Notes: generated from the sequence alone by a model not told the origin. A stretch of DNA of 64,000 nt from Saprospiraceae bacterium (GCA_020436935.1 JAGQWX010000015.1:31228-95227); one strand, 5' to 3'; positions 28,573 through 38,158 are shown, counted from the first letter of the stretch. Program-made: numbers and translations.

Positions 28573-30017
28573 GAATAATTATAAATGGCGTCGAAGAGTT
28601 TTTCTATGCGGCCGCGCATGAATCTATAAGGTATTTCATAGTTGTTGACGATGATAGAAAAACTCTTCCACTCGCCATTTTTATTTTTGCAAATTCCTGT
28701 AAAGCTTACAACGCGGTCCATCGTACCGCTTTTCATCCAAAAATTATCTCCAATTTTATTGCCGCTGAGTACGCCTTTTACCGTTCCTTCTTTTCCTGCC
28801 TGTGGCAATTGCTGCATGATAATGGCTACACTGTTTCTTTTGGCATAGTCTGCAATGAAACCGGCCATTAAAGCTGAAGTGACATAGGTGCGGGCAGACA
28901 AACCGCTGCCATCTTTCATGTTGAAACCTTTCAGATCAAAACCGTGGGCCAAAAGATAATCTTCCACATATACAATACCTTCCTCGCTGCTTCCTATGCC
29001 CCTTTGTGTCAAACCAAGTGTTTTCAGAAAGGCTTCACAATATAGATTGAGGCTCTTATGATTGGTTTCTTCACTCATCTGCAAAAGTGGAGGAGAAGAG
29101 ATAGAGTCAAAATAAACCCTTTTTTCACCCGCCTTTTGATGGATAACCTTCGAGCCAGATGACAGTATTTCCTGGTTGTATAAAGCATTTTGTAAAGCAC
29201 CGGCTGCAAAAGCTGGAGGATCAGGCATAGATCCCTTTATCTTGAACAACTGGTCACTGGCGCCGAGTTTTCCAACCACACGTTTGGTATATACATAAGG
29301 GCCACCAAAAATATAAGAATTGTCCCCCGTACCCGCAGAATCTATTTTCACTTCGTGCTGCAGTTCAAGTCCTTGAATTTTTGGATCGGTGTATACAAAT
29401 TTTGCCCAGCTACCCACCTGACCTTTGGTATTGTAATAAATGGCATATTCATTTTCGTTGATGTTGAAGCCCCAGGCGCCACCAGCATAATAATTTCCAA
29501 GGTCATTCCACTGCCATGTGGGTGCAATTGGAAATGAAGAGAAAATGCTCTCGTCCACAATGATGTCCCCGTCAATACAAGTAATCCCATACGCCTTCAC
29601 TCCATCAACCATTCTGACTAAAAGAGCATTCATATCGGGATAATTCTCGAATCTCCCTGAACCAAGGCTGGGGTCTCCACTTCCTATGATATACAGATTG
29701 CCCTTCAGGGTGCCATCGTCATCCATACTGCCATCATGCGCAAGGTAAGTGTTGTATTTGTAATTCTCTCCCAGTTGCTCAAGGGCGATCAGACTGGTAA
29801 TGACCTTCAAGGAAGAAGCAGGGATCGCCGTATTGTTGGATCTGTGTCCTGCAACAAGCTTGACATCATTGATGTCAAAAACTGATACACTCACATTTGA
29901 GGAACTAAGGTCAGGATGGCCTGCCCATTCATCTATATAGTTCTGAAGTGGACTCTGCCCATTTAACGAAGTAGTCAGCAAAACAAAAGCACCAAAAAAT
30001 ATATTAAAACCCTTCAT
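28569..30017 (-). CDS. dacB: D-alanyl-D-alanine carboxypeptidase/endopeptidase (PBP4 type)
   Basis: A penicillin-binding protein of class C that trims or opens peptidoglycan cross-links in the periplasm. After a signal peptide (ending TTSLNGQ) come the three active-site boxes: SxxK as SSLK in AIPASSLKVITSLIALE (about residues 68-71), SxN-like DGSGLSARTYV, and KSG in NFWMKSGTMDRV. The length of about 482 residues and the insert between the first two boxes match PBP4/DacB. Its start overlaps the end of the AstE-like gene by 14 bp, so it probably belongs to the rimK transcript. A start two codons upstream is also possible. Confidence 0.9.
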   Translation of the reverse strand: MKGFNIFFGAFVLLTTSLNGQSPLQNYIDEWAGHPDLSSSNVSVSVFDINDVKLVAGHRSNNTAIPASSLKVITSLIALEQLGENYKYNTYLAHDGSMDDDGTLKGNLYIIGSGDPSLGSGRFENYPDMNALLVRMVDGVKAYGITCIDGDIIVDESIFSSFPIAPTWQWNDLGNYYAGGAWGFNINENEYAIYYNTKGQVGSWAKFVYTDPKIQGLELQHEVKIDSAGTGDNSYIFGGPYVYTKRVVGKLGASDQLFKIKGSMPDPPAFAAGALQNALYNQEILSSGSKVIHQKAGEKRVYFDSISSPPLLQMSEETNHKSLNLYCEAFLKTLGLTQRGIGSSEEGIVYVEDYLLAHGFDLKGFNMKDGSGLSARTYVTSALMAGFIADYAKRNSVAIIMQQLPQAGKEGTVKGVLSGNKIGDNFWMKSGTMDRVVSFTGICKNKNGEWKSFSIIVNNYEIPYRFMRGRIEKLFDAIYNYS

Positions 30018-31002
30018 GATCATATTCTATTCCTATGTGAAACAAGGCATCGCCCTGATTGACTACTGATGCATTATTGTGCCCAATGATAAAGCCCGTA
30101 TATCTGCTCAGCACAGTGACTGATTTATTTCCGTAAGGATCTTTAATAACGCCAAGTGGTTCCCCTTTTTGTATGAAGTCACCCGAAGATCTTGACCAGA
30201 TAAATATCCCCGACTGTGAGGCCCGCTGCCAGGTAGTCCTTTCTATAACAGTTGAATGAACTGTCTCATTGTCCTCAAAATCAATCATCCCAAGGTGATG
30301 CAACAACCTTTTCACTCCCCTTTTACCAAAGTGTATAGCGTCACCGTCGAGTCTAACACTTTCCCCTGCCTCAAATACAATGGCCGGGATGTTGAGATCT
30401 TTTGCCGTTTTCCTAAACGATTTACTGATGACCGGTTGTTTGATAACATATGGCGTGTTGAAAACTTTTGCCATCTCAAAAGCCGGAGATTGCCTGCTGT
30501 GAAACCTGGCCTGAGGATGGTTGAATCGTGAGCTGCCACCAGTATGCATATCAACCGCCAGGTCAACAAAAGGCAATATTTTTTTTGTCAGGGTTGCCGC
30601 TACCCTTGCTGCCAGAGAACCGCCCAAAGCTCCGGGAAAACTTCTGTTGACATCTTTCCCGTCAGGGACATCCCTGCTGAAATTGTTGAAACCAAAAACA
30701 TTGAGCAAAGGAATAGCGATAACGTTTCCAGTTTTAAGATGGTCAAATGTACCCTCCTGGAGCAGTTGACTTACCACTTCGATACTATTGATTTCGTCCC
30801 CATGAACACCTGCAAGGATCAACAATGTCGGCCCGGGGTGATAAGAACGAAAAACATAAGTGTTTACATACAACCTGGTATCTGATGGCATCCTGCCAAC
30901 TGGAATCCTCACTTCTCCAAAATCCCCCGGATTAAATACGGATTTTTCAAGGATCAATTCCTGATCAAACGCATTTCTTGAGGGGATCTCCAATAAAGCC
31001 AT
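30004..31002 (-). CDS. AstE/AspA-family zinc deacylase (succinylglutamate desuccinylase-like)
   Basis: A 332-residue zinc-dependent hydrolase of the M14-like AstE/aspartoacylase family. Zinc ligands are in LAGVHGDEINS (H and E) and DLAVDMHTGGSS (H). NRSFPGALGGS and IVFEAGES are further family signatures. The C-terminal lobe from about residue 240 is beta-rich (GIFIWSRSSGDFIQKGEPLGVI). It lies 12 bp after rimK and overlaps dacB. In several phyla rimK sits beside such deacylases or related proteases, suggesting a role in trimming or remodelling glutamate-like tails or small N-acyl compounds. The exact substrate is unknown. Confidence 0.82.
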   Translation of the reverse strand: MALLEIPSRNAFDQELILEKSVFNPGDFGEVRIPVGRMPSDTRLYVNTYVFRSYHPGPTLLILAGVHGDEINSIEVVSQLLQEGTFDHLKTGNVIAIPLLNVFGFNNFSRDVPDGKDVNRSFPGALGGSLAARVAATLTKKILPFVDLAVDMHTGGSSRFNHPQARFHSRQSPAFEMAKVFNTPYVIKQPVISKSFRKTAKDLNIPAIVFEAGESVRLDGDAIHFGKRGVKRLLHHLGMIDFEDNETVHSTVIERTTWQRASQSGIFIWSRSSGDFIQKGEPLGVIKDPYGNKSVTVLSRYTGFIIGHNNASVVNQGDALFHIGIEYDHEGF

Positions 31003-31014
31003 ATACCAGATTTT

Positions 31015-31890
31015 CTATTTATAACTTTGTTCTACATACCTGATGATGTCACCTGCAATATCCACACCTGTAGTACCTTCAATGCCTTCAAGCCCGGGAG
31101 AGACATTTACTTCTATCACCATTGGGCCTTCACTACCCTGCAATATGTCAATACCCGCCACATTCACGCCCATGAGTTGGGCCGTCTTCAATGCCAATTC
31201 TTCCTCAGCACTCGACAATTTCACCACATAAGAATACCCACCTCTGTGCAAGTTGGATCTGAATTCTCCGGGTTGGGCTTGTCGCTTCATGGCTGCAACC
31301 ACTTTGTTACCTACTACAAATACGCGCAAGTCACTGCCTTTGGATTCTGGAATGTATTGTTGAACGAGTACATTATCTTCGGTTTTGATGAAAGCCTCGA
31401 TGATGGATTCGGCATTATTTCTGGTTTCTGAGAGAATAACCCCCAGTCCCTGGGTGCCATGGAGCAACTTTATGACGTATGGCGGCTGACTTACTTGATG
31501 GAGGATATCGCGTACAGTATATTGGTTATTGGTTACTCCGGTTTTCGGGATAGGCACATCATGAGCAGCCAGATGCTGGAGACAGGAAAGTTTGTCTCTG
31601 CAGGAAAGTAACACCTGAGATGACAGAAGAGTATACACTCCCATGCCTTCAAAATGTTTAATAACGGCAGCACCGTAAGCCGTAGCAGAATAGCCTATTC
31701 TTGGAATGACCGCATCGACGCGTTTGATGGATTCATAATTATAGTTGAGCTCCAACTTACCTGTATTGACGATGAGATCGCATTGCATATGATCCAATAC
31801 CCGAACAAAATGCCCACGTCTTCTTGCCGCTTCTACCAATGCATTAGTGCTATAGAGGTTGGCACTTCTGGATAAGATAACAATGTCCAT
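31015..31890 (-). CDS. rimK: RimK-type ATP-grasp ligase (ribosomal protein S6-glutamate ligase family)
   Basis: An ATP-grasp ligase of 291 residues that adds glutamate to a peptide terminus, usually ribosomal protein S6. The N-terminal domain opens MDIVILSRSANLYST. The ATP-grasp core shows PYVIKLLHGTQGLGVIL, LVQQYIPESKGSDLRVFVVG, and the metal-binding end VIEVNVSPGLEGIEG. I start at the ATG at 31890; a longer frame adds 21 residues unlike the family. It is first in the set rimK, AstE-like, dacB. Whether the substrate is S6 or another peptide is open. Confidence 0.9.
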   Translation of the reverse strand: MDIVILSRSANLYSTNALVEAARRRGHFVRVLDHMQCDLIVNTGKLELNYNYESIKRVDAVIPRIGYSATAYGAAVIKHFEGMGVYTLLSSQVLLSCRDKLSCLQHLAAHDVPIPKTGVTNNQYTVRDILHQVSQPPYVIKLLHGTQGLGVILSETRNNAESIIEAFIKTEDNVLVQQYIPESKGSDLRVFVVGNKVVAAMKRQAQPGEFRSNLHRGGYSYVVKLSSAEEELALKTAQLMGVNVAGIDILQGSEGPMVIEVNVSPGLEGIEGTTGVDIAGDIIRYVEQSYK

Positions 31891-32025
31891 CCCAAAATTT
31901 TTATTCCTGCAAGATAAGGGTAATAGATATATCGCCCAATATGCCTCAATCACAATATTTTATGAAGGCCAACAGATGGGTAAAACTATGGTAAAGAAAG
32001 TTTGATAAATTTAAATGAAAGGATA

Positions 32026-32745
32026 CTACTTTCCTTTGGTATCTATACTTGCTGTTTCCTGTATGAGATGTGGAGTGATGATGTCTCGACCATACATAAA
32101 TCTGGAATTCCAGTATTCTGATCTGTCAATGTTGTCAATAGAGATACCTGTACTTGTTGCACTATGGATCATTTCTATTTCGCCATTTTGGTTTTTAGCG
32201 ACGATACCCACATGGTGGATTTTACCCTTATAGCCGAAAAATACAAGGTCACCAACTTCAAGTTCGTCCTTACTTTTTTTAATCCCGAGTTTTGAAAGAG
32301 ATTGCGATGATCCTCCAATCTTGATGCCGTTTTGCGCCATTACATAACAGGCAAATCCTGAGCAATCAAAACCTGTACTTGGACTTCTACCACCTGATTT
32401 GTATTTCAAACCCATAAACTGATTGGCGGTGTCGAATATATTTTCTCTGAATCTAAATCCTGTGCTTGCAGGCTTGTTTTTTTCAGGGCTTACATTGATC
32501 TCCAATGCGTAAGTGGAAACGTTTTCTCTTTTTTCGTTTTCAGGGACGGGTTTGATCTTTTTTGGACTGGAGTGATAAGTGATGTTGGTCTTATTTTCCG
32601 GGGCAGGGATCTCAAAGTTTATATTGGAAGCCCGAGATTTCCTGTAGCTTAAGTTTCGGTCGCCAAAAGACTTTGAAGACGTACAAGAAACCGCACCCAT
32701 TGTAAATAAAGTCAAGCATAATAAGTGATAAATTCCTATCCTCAT
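32026..32745 (-). CDS. NlpC/P60 peptidoglycan hydrolase lipoprotein
   Basis: A 239-residue lipoprotein (lipobox MGAVSCTSS) with a C-terminal NlpC/P60 cysteine peptidase domain. The catalytic Cys128 is in GFDCSGFACYV, the His is in GKIHHVGIVAK, and the third polar residue is the His of EMIHSATSTG. Such enzymes cut D-glutamyl-diaminopimelate bonds in the cell wall. The linker between residues 22 and 105 is polar and low in complexity. It is separated from rimK by about 135 bp and appears to be transcribed alone. A -7 box lies unusually close to the ATG. Confidence 0.88.
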   Translation of the reverse strand: MRIGIYHLLCLTLFTMGAVSCTSSKSFGDRNLSYRKSRASNINFEIPAPENKTNITYHSSPKKIKPVPENEKRENVSTYALEINVSPEKNKPASTGFRFRENIFDTANQFMGLKYKSGGRSPSTGFDCSGFACYVMAQNGIKIGGSSQSLSKLGIKKSKDELEVGDLVFFGYKGKIHHVGIVAKNQNGEIEMIHSATSTGISIDNIDRSEYWNSRFMYGRDIITPHLIQETASIDTKGK

Positions 32746-32749
32746 CAGG

Positions 32750-32757
32750 CAAACATA
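32750..32757 (-). promoter_or_regulatory. -7 box TATGTTTG abutting the NlpC/P60 start
   Basis: A perfect TAnnTTTG on the minus strand ends 4 bp before the ATG at 32745. If used, the transcript would have almost no leader. No well-placed -33 element is seen. Confidence 0.3.
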
Positions 32758-32955
32758 TTAAAAATAAGTTTAATATAAAAGCTATTGCATTAAAATTTGG
32801 CCTGATCGACCCAATTCCCGTTGCAATATAGAAAAATCCTGTTATTTATTCAATCATCTCTAATTCATTGTACTTGAAAAAATCATCCAAAATTCTTTTA
32901 CTCCTTTAAAGATGATCTGCAGGTATGGCAAATAATCAGATAAGGCTTAGAAATG

Positions 32956-32990
32956 AAAAAGGCAGTGAACGACGGATCGGGCACTGCCTT
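32956..32990 (-). terminator. Intrinsic terminator after skp
   Basis: Nine-bp stem AAGGCAGTG (32959-32967) / CACTGCCTT (32982-32990). Read on the minus strand it is followed by a run of T. It ends the uppS-bamA-skp transcript about 20 bp after the skp stop. Confidence 0.8.
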
Positions 32991-33010
32991 AATTATCTTT
33001 TATATGATCA

Positions 33011-33517
33011 TCAATTGGCTGATGTCAATTTTGCTTTGATGGCGTCAAAAAGATTGTCTGAATCCTGAACAAACAAAAGATTGCCAGCGCTGGAATCAAA
33101 GATCATGGTATAACCATTTTCTTTACCGTATGCAGTGATAATATCGTTGACTTTATCAAGAATCGGCTTGTAAAGTGTTTCTCTCTTTTGAGCCAGTTTT
33201 AACTGCACTTCCTGCTCGTAGTCCTGAATGGCTTTTTGTTTTGCACCAAGATCCTCCTCTTTCTTTTGCATTTGTACTTTTGAAAGCAAACCTTTATTGG
33301 CTTCCTCCATATATGCCTTATATTCTGTTTCGAATGTAGCAACCATTTCCTGGCCTTTTCCCAGCAATTGTTTCTGGAAAGTTTCAATCTCAGTGTCTGC
33401 AGCCTTTACTTCTGCTAAGCTCACCAATAATTCCTGGCTGTTGATATATCCAAACTTTTGAGCACTTGCAATGTTGAAGGCCACTAGTCCGAAAATGAGT
33501 ACAAAAAGTTTTTTCAT
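33011..33517 (-). CDS. skp: OmpH/Skp-family periplasmic chaperone
   Basis: A 168-residue periplasmic chaperone for outer-membrane proteins. The signal peptide is MKKLFVLIFGLVAFNIASAQ, followed by the OmpH/Skp start KFGYINSQELLVSL, a long charged coiled coil (about residues 40-115) and a closing strand segment (YTMIFDSSAGNLLFVQD). I start at the ATG at 33517, which gives a clean signal; an upstream frame adds 11 poor residues. It follows bamA by about 120 bp, as is usual in the phylum, and is closed by a terminator. Confidence 0.92.
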   Translation of the reverse strand: MKKLFVLIFGLVAFNIASAQKFGYINSQELLVSLAEVKAADTEIETFQKQLLGKGQEMVATFETEYKAYMEEANKGLLSKVQMQKKEEDLGAKQKAIQDYEQEVQLKLAQKRETLYKPILDKVNDIITAYGKENGYTMIFDSSAGNLLFVQDSDNLFDAIKAKLTSAN

Positions 33518-33640
33518 TTTAAGTATTGTTTTGTTATTTGACGGGAGCAAATCGGTTTTGATACAACCCGTCTGTTCATTTAACCATTTATTAACGACGA
33601 ACCTTTTCTATGATTTTTTGAAAAGTCGTGCAAAAATAAC

Positions 33641-36268
33641 CTATTCAGGCTCAAATCCAATGACTACGCTGAATCTTCCATAATCTTTCCAGGTTGCATC
33701 CGACGGTACTACCTTGTCAAATCCAAAGCCGTAGTCAAATCCAAGCAAACCAAACATTGGGAGGAATACCCTCAGACCCATACCTGCAGATCTTTTGACA
33801 TCAAACGGATTGAAGTCCCTGAACCTTCCCCAGGAATTACCACCCTGTACAAAGCTGGTTACGAATATGGTGCTGCTCGGATTAAGTGATATCGGATATC
33901 TCAGTTCAAGGGTAAACTTATCATAGATGGTTGCTCCACCTCTGTCGTTGATTGGAAAATCTGTATCTGCTGTATAGCCTCTTAAAGAGATGATGTCCTG
34001 CCCTGTAATGAAGTTATTTTGATTTGACAGACCGTCTCCACCCAACAAAAATCTTTCAAATGGAGGAGCCCCAACATCTTTATTATAATAACCCAAAACC
34101 CCAATTTTGGCCTGAGCTTTCAGTACTAGCTTATCAAAAAGATTGAAGTAAAATTCAGAATTGAACTTCCACTTGTGGTATTCCAGCCACCTGAATTTGT
34201 TGGCCAACCTGTAACTTTGAACCGCAGACTCAATTTCTGCATCTGTCGGTGGATCAGCAGGTCCGTATTCTTCGATTAAGCCTCTTGTGATCTCTGCAAT
34301 TTTCTGATCCGAAACAGTGATAAAGTCTGTTTTCTTCCTGAAAAGAGAATATGGAGGAGTAAATTGCATGGTCAGTGATATTGTTGATCCGCTCCTTGGG
34401 AAAAGTGGGTCAGATACAGAGCTCCTTACGAATGTTTGGTTGATAGAAAAGTTTTTGAACGAGCCATTTGTAATACGATACAACTTACCATCCTCGACAA
34501 CGCCGATATTACCAGTTTGATAATTTTCCAACTCGATGTTTTCCAGGTTTAATGTCGTACTGGACGAGAAAAAGTCATCAGGCCATTTCAATTGTCTTCC
34601 AAGCCCGGCAAAACCCTTTAGGATTTTGAATGATCCGGATCCCAAAAGGGAATAATCAAATTCGCTGGCTACAAGACCTACAGTCAGTGAGTTGGGCTTG
34701 TTCCCGCCAAGCCACGGCTCAGTGAAGGAAAAGTTGTATGATTTGAAGAATCGGCTATTGGACTGTATTCTTACAGAAAGCTTTTGGCCATCTCCCTGAG
34801 GCAAAGGAGACCAGGTAGACCTGTCTTTTACGTTTTTAAGCGAGAAGTTGTTGAAAGTTACACCCAAAGTACCAATCAATCCACTTGTACCACCATAACC
34901 AGCGGAAAGCTCCAGCTGATCTGAAGGTTTTTCTTCCACAGTATATTCTATATCTACCGTACCTGCAGCTTCGTTTACAGGAGTCTGGATGTCGAGATTT
35001 TCCTGGTTGAAGTAACCCAATGCAATGATTTCCCTATTTGATCGAATAATGTCGGACCGCGAAAATTTTGCACCTGGTCTGGTCCTTACTGTTCTCCTGA
35101 TGACATTGTCGTGGGTCCTGTCATTACCTTTGATCACTACGTCGCCAATGGTAAATTGAGGGCCCTCGTATATCCTCATTTCGATGGCTATACTGTCACC
35201 AACAATTGCTGTCTCGACCGGGTCAATGTTAAAGCTCAGGTAGCCATCATCCAAATAGAGTGACGATATATCTCTTCCATCTTGTGAGAACCTAAGTCTT
35301 TCTTCCAATAACTTAGGATTGTAAACGTCTCCCGGTACTATGCCCAGTATTGCATTCAATTGTTCCTGAGTATAAATGGTATTGCCTTTCCATGCAATGT
35401 CTTTGTAATAAAAGACATTTCCTTCATCAATTCGCAATTGAATTACTACTCTGCCGTCTTCATTTCTCCAGATACTATCACTGACTATCCTTGCATTTTT
35501 ATAACCCTTCTCCTGATAATAAGCAATGACTTTATCCTTATCATCCTCGTAGTCTTTTTCAACAAACTTAGACTTCTTAAATAAAGTACCTGCTTTTTTG
35601 GTCTCTTTGAGCTTTTTTGCCAGCTTTTTATCAGAAATCTGGTCATTGCCCACGAAAACAATATCGTCAATTTTTACCCTGTCATTGGGTTTTACATCAA
35701 ACTGAAGTATGACTGAATTGGTCCTCGCCGTATCCCTGGTTTCATATACGTCAACATGCGCATCGAGTTTACCTTTTTTGATATAAAACTCCTCCAGTTT
35801 TTGTTTGGCCAGATCTTTTTCATCATCGGTTACAATGGTTTCTTTGGTCAAAACTTCTTTGACAATATCATTGAGCTCCTCCTGAGAAGTAGTCTTTATC
35901 CCTGTAAAATAGTATCTTGACAATGTAGGTTTGTCGATCATCTTTAAGGTCAGAAATACAATCTGATCATTCACGATGCTGTCTACATAAATCTGGACAT
36001 CTTCAAAAAGCCTGAGTTTGAGCAAGGCACTCATCGCTTTTTGCATGTCAGGCCCGGGTATATTTATTTTCTCACCTTCTCTTAAGCCGGTGATAGATTT
36101 GATAACATTCTTGTCACGGGTGACCGCCCCTTCGATGTTGACACCCCCGATTTCATAGGTTTGTCTGTTTTCATAGTCGTAAATGTTGGTATTGGAAAAC
36201 TGAGCATTCAGTGATACTACCCAAACAAGCAAGCTTACAACCAAAGGTATCCTTAAGGAGATATGCAT
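33641..36268 (-). CDS. bamA: Outer membrane protein assembly factor BamA
   Basis: The central barrel of the Bam machine that inserts outer-membrane proteins. From the ATG at 36268 it has 875 residues: signal peptide (IPLVVSLLVWVVSLNAQ), about five POTRA repeats (for example YEIGGVNIEGAVTRDKNVI and KIDDIVFVGNDQISDKKL) to about residue 430, then the 16-strand barrel with the loop-6 region near LRGYT. A longer frame adds 31 residues before the signal and is unlikely. It sits between uppS and skp, the conserved Bacteroidota order. The barrel ends RFSVVIGFEPE, so the last strand is followed by a short acidic tail. Confidence 0.95.
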   Translation of the reverse strand: MHISLRIPLVVSLLVWVVSLNAQFSNTNIYDYENRQTYEIGGVNIEGAVTRDKNVIKSITGLREGEKINIPGPDMQKAMSALLKLRLFEDVQIYVDSIVNDQIVFLTLKMIDKPTLSRYYFTGIKTTSQEELNDIVKEVLTKETIVTDDEKDLAKQKLEEFYIKKGKLDAHVDVYETRDTARTNSVILQFDVKPNDRVKIDDIVFVGNDQISDKKLAKKLKETKKAGTLFKKSKFVEKDYEDDKDKVIAYYQEKGYKNARIVSDSIWRNEDGRVVIQLRIDEGNVFYYKDIAWKGNTIYTQEQLNAILGIVPGDVYNPKLLEERLRFSQDGRDISSLYLDDGYLSFNIDPVETAIVGDSIAIEMRIYEGPQFTIGDVVIKGNDRTHDNVIRRTVRTRPGAKFSRSDIIRSNREIIALGYFNQENLDIQTPVNEAAGTVDIEYTVEEKPSDQLELSAGYGGTSGLIGTLGVTFNNFSLKNVKDRSTWSPLPQGDGQKLSVRIQSNSRFFKSYNFSFTEPWLGGNKPNSLTVGLVASEFDYSLLGSGSFKILKGFAGLGRQLKWPDDFFSSSTTLNLENIELENYQTGNIGVVEDGKLYRITNGSFKNFSINQTFVRSSVSDPLFPRSGSTISLTMQFTPPYSLFRKKTDFITVSDQKIAEITRGLIEEYGPADPPTDAEIESAVQSYRLANKFRWLEYHKWKFNSEFYFNLFDKLVLKAQAKIGVLGYYNKDVGAPPFERFLLGGDGLSNQNNFITGQDIISLRGYTADTDFPINDRGGATIYDKFTLELRYPISLNPSSTIFVTSFVQGGNSWGRFRDFNPFDVKRSAGMGLRVFLPMFGLLGFDYGFGFDKVVPSDATWKDYGRFSVVIGFEPE

Positions 36269-36384
36269 TTTTAAAAATTGTTTTTTTGAATGTGGTTTAA
36301 CATTCACTTTTTTCGTCTCACTCAATACGAATGATGTGCGGTATATATAATTGCTGCTCAATTTCTTTAACTTAACTTTATGAA

Positions 36385-37134
36385 TTATGGGTTAACCAAT
36401 TGTTCGCTGATCTTACCAAATCTTCTTTCCCGATTTTGGTAATCCAGGATGGCTTTATACAAATGATCCGCCCTGAAATCAGGCCAGAATACATCAGTAA
36501 AATAAAGCTCAGCATAGGCAATCTGCCATAATAGATAATTGGAGATCCTCAATTCTCCACTGGTGCGTATGAGTAGTTCAGGGTCAGGTATGTCATAAGT
36601 AGCCAAATGGGCTTTGAATACATCCTCATCAATTTGATCTGCCTTGAGTTCACCAGCTTCAACTTTTTTTGCAATGAGTCTACTTGCCCTGACAATTTCC
36701 CACCTTGAGCTGTAGTTTAGCGCAAGTACCAAGGTCATTCGGGAATTGTTTTTGGTTTTTTCAATTCCGTCTTCGAGTGCTTTTCGGCTCCTTTCGGGAA
36801 GCTGGCTGAGGTCACCTATGGTTTTGAGTCTTATGTTATTGCTATTGAGGGTATTAATCTCCCGCTTGATGGTTTCTACCAAAAGCGTCATAAGTGCGGT
36901 GACTTCTGCTGGTGGCCTGTTCCAGTTTTCTGTTGAAAAAGCATACAAAGTCAAAAATTCTACACCCAGTTGAGCAGCAGCTTCTGTGATTTCTCTCACA
37001 GAAGTCACACCTGTCTTATGGCCAAATACCCTGGGCATACCCTGAGACTTGGCCCAGCGACCATTGCCGTCCATGATGATGGCAATGTGTTTTGGCAATC
37101 TGTTTTTATCTATTTCTGCTAAAAGTACACTCAT
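36385..37134 (-). CDS. uppS: Isoprenyl transferase (undecaprenyl diphosphate synthase)
   Basis: Makes the C55 isoprenoid diphosphate carrier used for cell-wall and surface glycans. The 249-residue cytoplasmic enzyme has the cis-prenyltransferase marks: IAIIMDGNGRWAKSQGMPR with the catalytic Asp, the conserved YAFSTENWNRP, and near the end LLIRTSGELRISNYLLWQ and YTD-type ELYFTDVFWPDF. It is first in uppS-bamA-skp, about 115 bp before bamA. Confidence 0.96.
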   Translation of the reverse strand: MSVLLAEIDKNRLPKHIAIIMDGNGRWAKSQGMPRVFGHKTGVTSVREITEAAAQLGVEFLTLYAFSTENWNRPPAEVTALMTLLVETIKREINTLNSNNIRLKTIGDLSQLPERSRKALEDGIEKTKNNSRMTLVLALNYSSRWEIVRASRLIAKKVEAGELKADQIDEDVFKAHLATYDIPDPELLIRTSGELRISNYLLWQIAYAELYFTDVFWPDFRADHLYKAILDYQNRERRFGKISEQLVNP

Positions 37135-37160
37135 CCGGTGTTTGCCTCAATTTAGGGGCA

Positions 37161-37168
37161 CAAAATTA
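37161..37168 (-). promoter_or_regulatory. -7 box TAATTTTG before uppS
   Basis: A perfect TAnnTTTG on the minus strand, 27 bp before the ATG at 37134. The nearest TTG is 15 bp further upstream, slightly close for a -33 element. Confidence 0.42.
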
Positions 37169-37433
37169 TAAATTTTAAGCTAACAATCATGGAATGGGCT
37201 GCACAATATTCTGATTTGTAACCAAGTATATGGTTAAATGTGACGATTTAACTCATATTCTCTTCATCGTGCACTATGCTTTAGAATCTTTGGGTGCATT
37301 TTTCTTTGGACCATTTTACCATGACAACTATAGAAAAAGTCCGAATTTCATGATTATCTATTCCCTTTGGCTAAAAAGTTTGCCTGGTATCTTTCAGAAA
37401 GCCTTGAATAGAGGATTAGCAGGTTTTGTAAAA

Positions 37434-37463
37434 CAAAAAGGGGATAGTTTTCACACTACCCCC
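37434..37463 (-). terminator. Terminator after the fasciclin gene
   Basis: GGGG-a-TAGT (37440-37448) pairs with ACTA-CCCC (about 37455-37462) with one bulged base. On the minus strand it is followed by TTTTTG. Confidence 0.55.
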
Positions 37464-37507
37464 CCACGTTGAATCGACTCAACTATTTTGGATACTTTCT
37501 TTTTAGC

Positions 37508-38056
37508 CTAGTTAGGCATTACAACTGTGTCAATGACATGGATCACACCATTACTTTGGTACACATCCTTGATGGTAACGTAAGATTTTCCACCTTTCTC
37601 ATCGATCAGGACCAACTTCTTACCTTCCATTTTGGCCATCAGCTTGTCACCCTCTACTGTAGTGAAGCTTGCCGTTCCATTGCCTTTATCAATTGCCATT
37701 TTGATGGCCTTTGAATCATAGTTTCCTGCAACAACGTGGTAAGTGAGGATTTTTGTAAGTGTAGCCTTGTTTTCAGGTTTTACAAGAGTTGCAACTGTAC
37801 CTTCAGGCAATTTGTCAAATGCTCCGTTGGTGGGTGCAAAAACTGTAAATGGTCCTTGTGATTCCAAAGTAGATACCAAACCAGCAGCCTGGACAGCCGC
37901 TACCAAAGTGGTGTGATCTTCAGAATTGACTGCATTTTGTACAATATTTTTTGAGGGATACATTGGAGCACCGCCAACTTCAACGGTCTTTTCTTTTTGA
38001 GCAAAAGTGAATGTGGATACAAACAATGCACAAATGATTACTATTAATTTTTTCAT
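37508..38056 (-). CDS. Secreted fasciclin-domain protein
   Basis: A 182-residue exported protein: signal peptide (MKKLIVIICALFVSTFTFAQ), then a single fasciclin (FAS1) domain of about 140 residues. The H1 region is GPFTVFAPTNGAFDKLP, the YH motif is in LTYHVVAGNYDSKAI, and the closing H2 region is GVIHVIDTVVMPN. FAS1 proteins mediate adhesion or bind cell-surface polymers; the role in this organism is not known. It has its own terminator and appears monocistronic. Confidence 0.9.
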   Translation of the reverse strand: MKKLIVIICALFVSTFTFAQKEKTVEVGGAPMYPSKNIVQNAVNSEDHTTLVAAVQAAGLVSTLESQGPFTVFAPTNGAFDKLPEGTVATLVKPENKATLTKILTYHVVAGNYDSKAIKMAIDKGNGTASFTTVEGDKLMAKMEGKKLVLIDEKGGKSYVTIKDVYQSNGVIHVIDTVVMPN

Positions 38057-38158
38057 GACTAAAATTTTATTGTTTACTAATTTTTATTTCCCACATTTAC
38101 GAGACTAATAGGAAACATGGATTCTTTCATTCAGAAATAATTTATCATCATTGCCGTT

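Larger units (their letters stand above)
37135..37507. other. Intergenic interval between uppS and the fasciclin gene
   Basis: No gene I can support. It holds a uppS promoter-like box at one end and a terminator for the fasciclin gene at the other. An 80-codon plus-strand frame at 37230-37472 has no motif or neighbour support. Confidence 0.5.

Noticed and set aside
37230..37472. 80-codon plus-strand frame between uppS and the fasciclin gene
   Set aside because: Contains the fasciclin terminator and shows no family resemblance.
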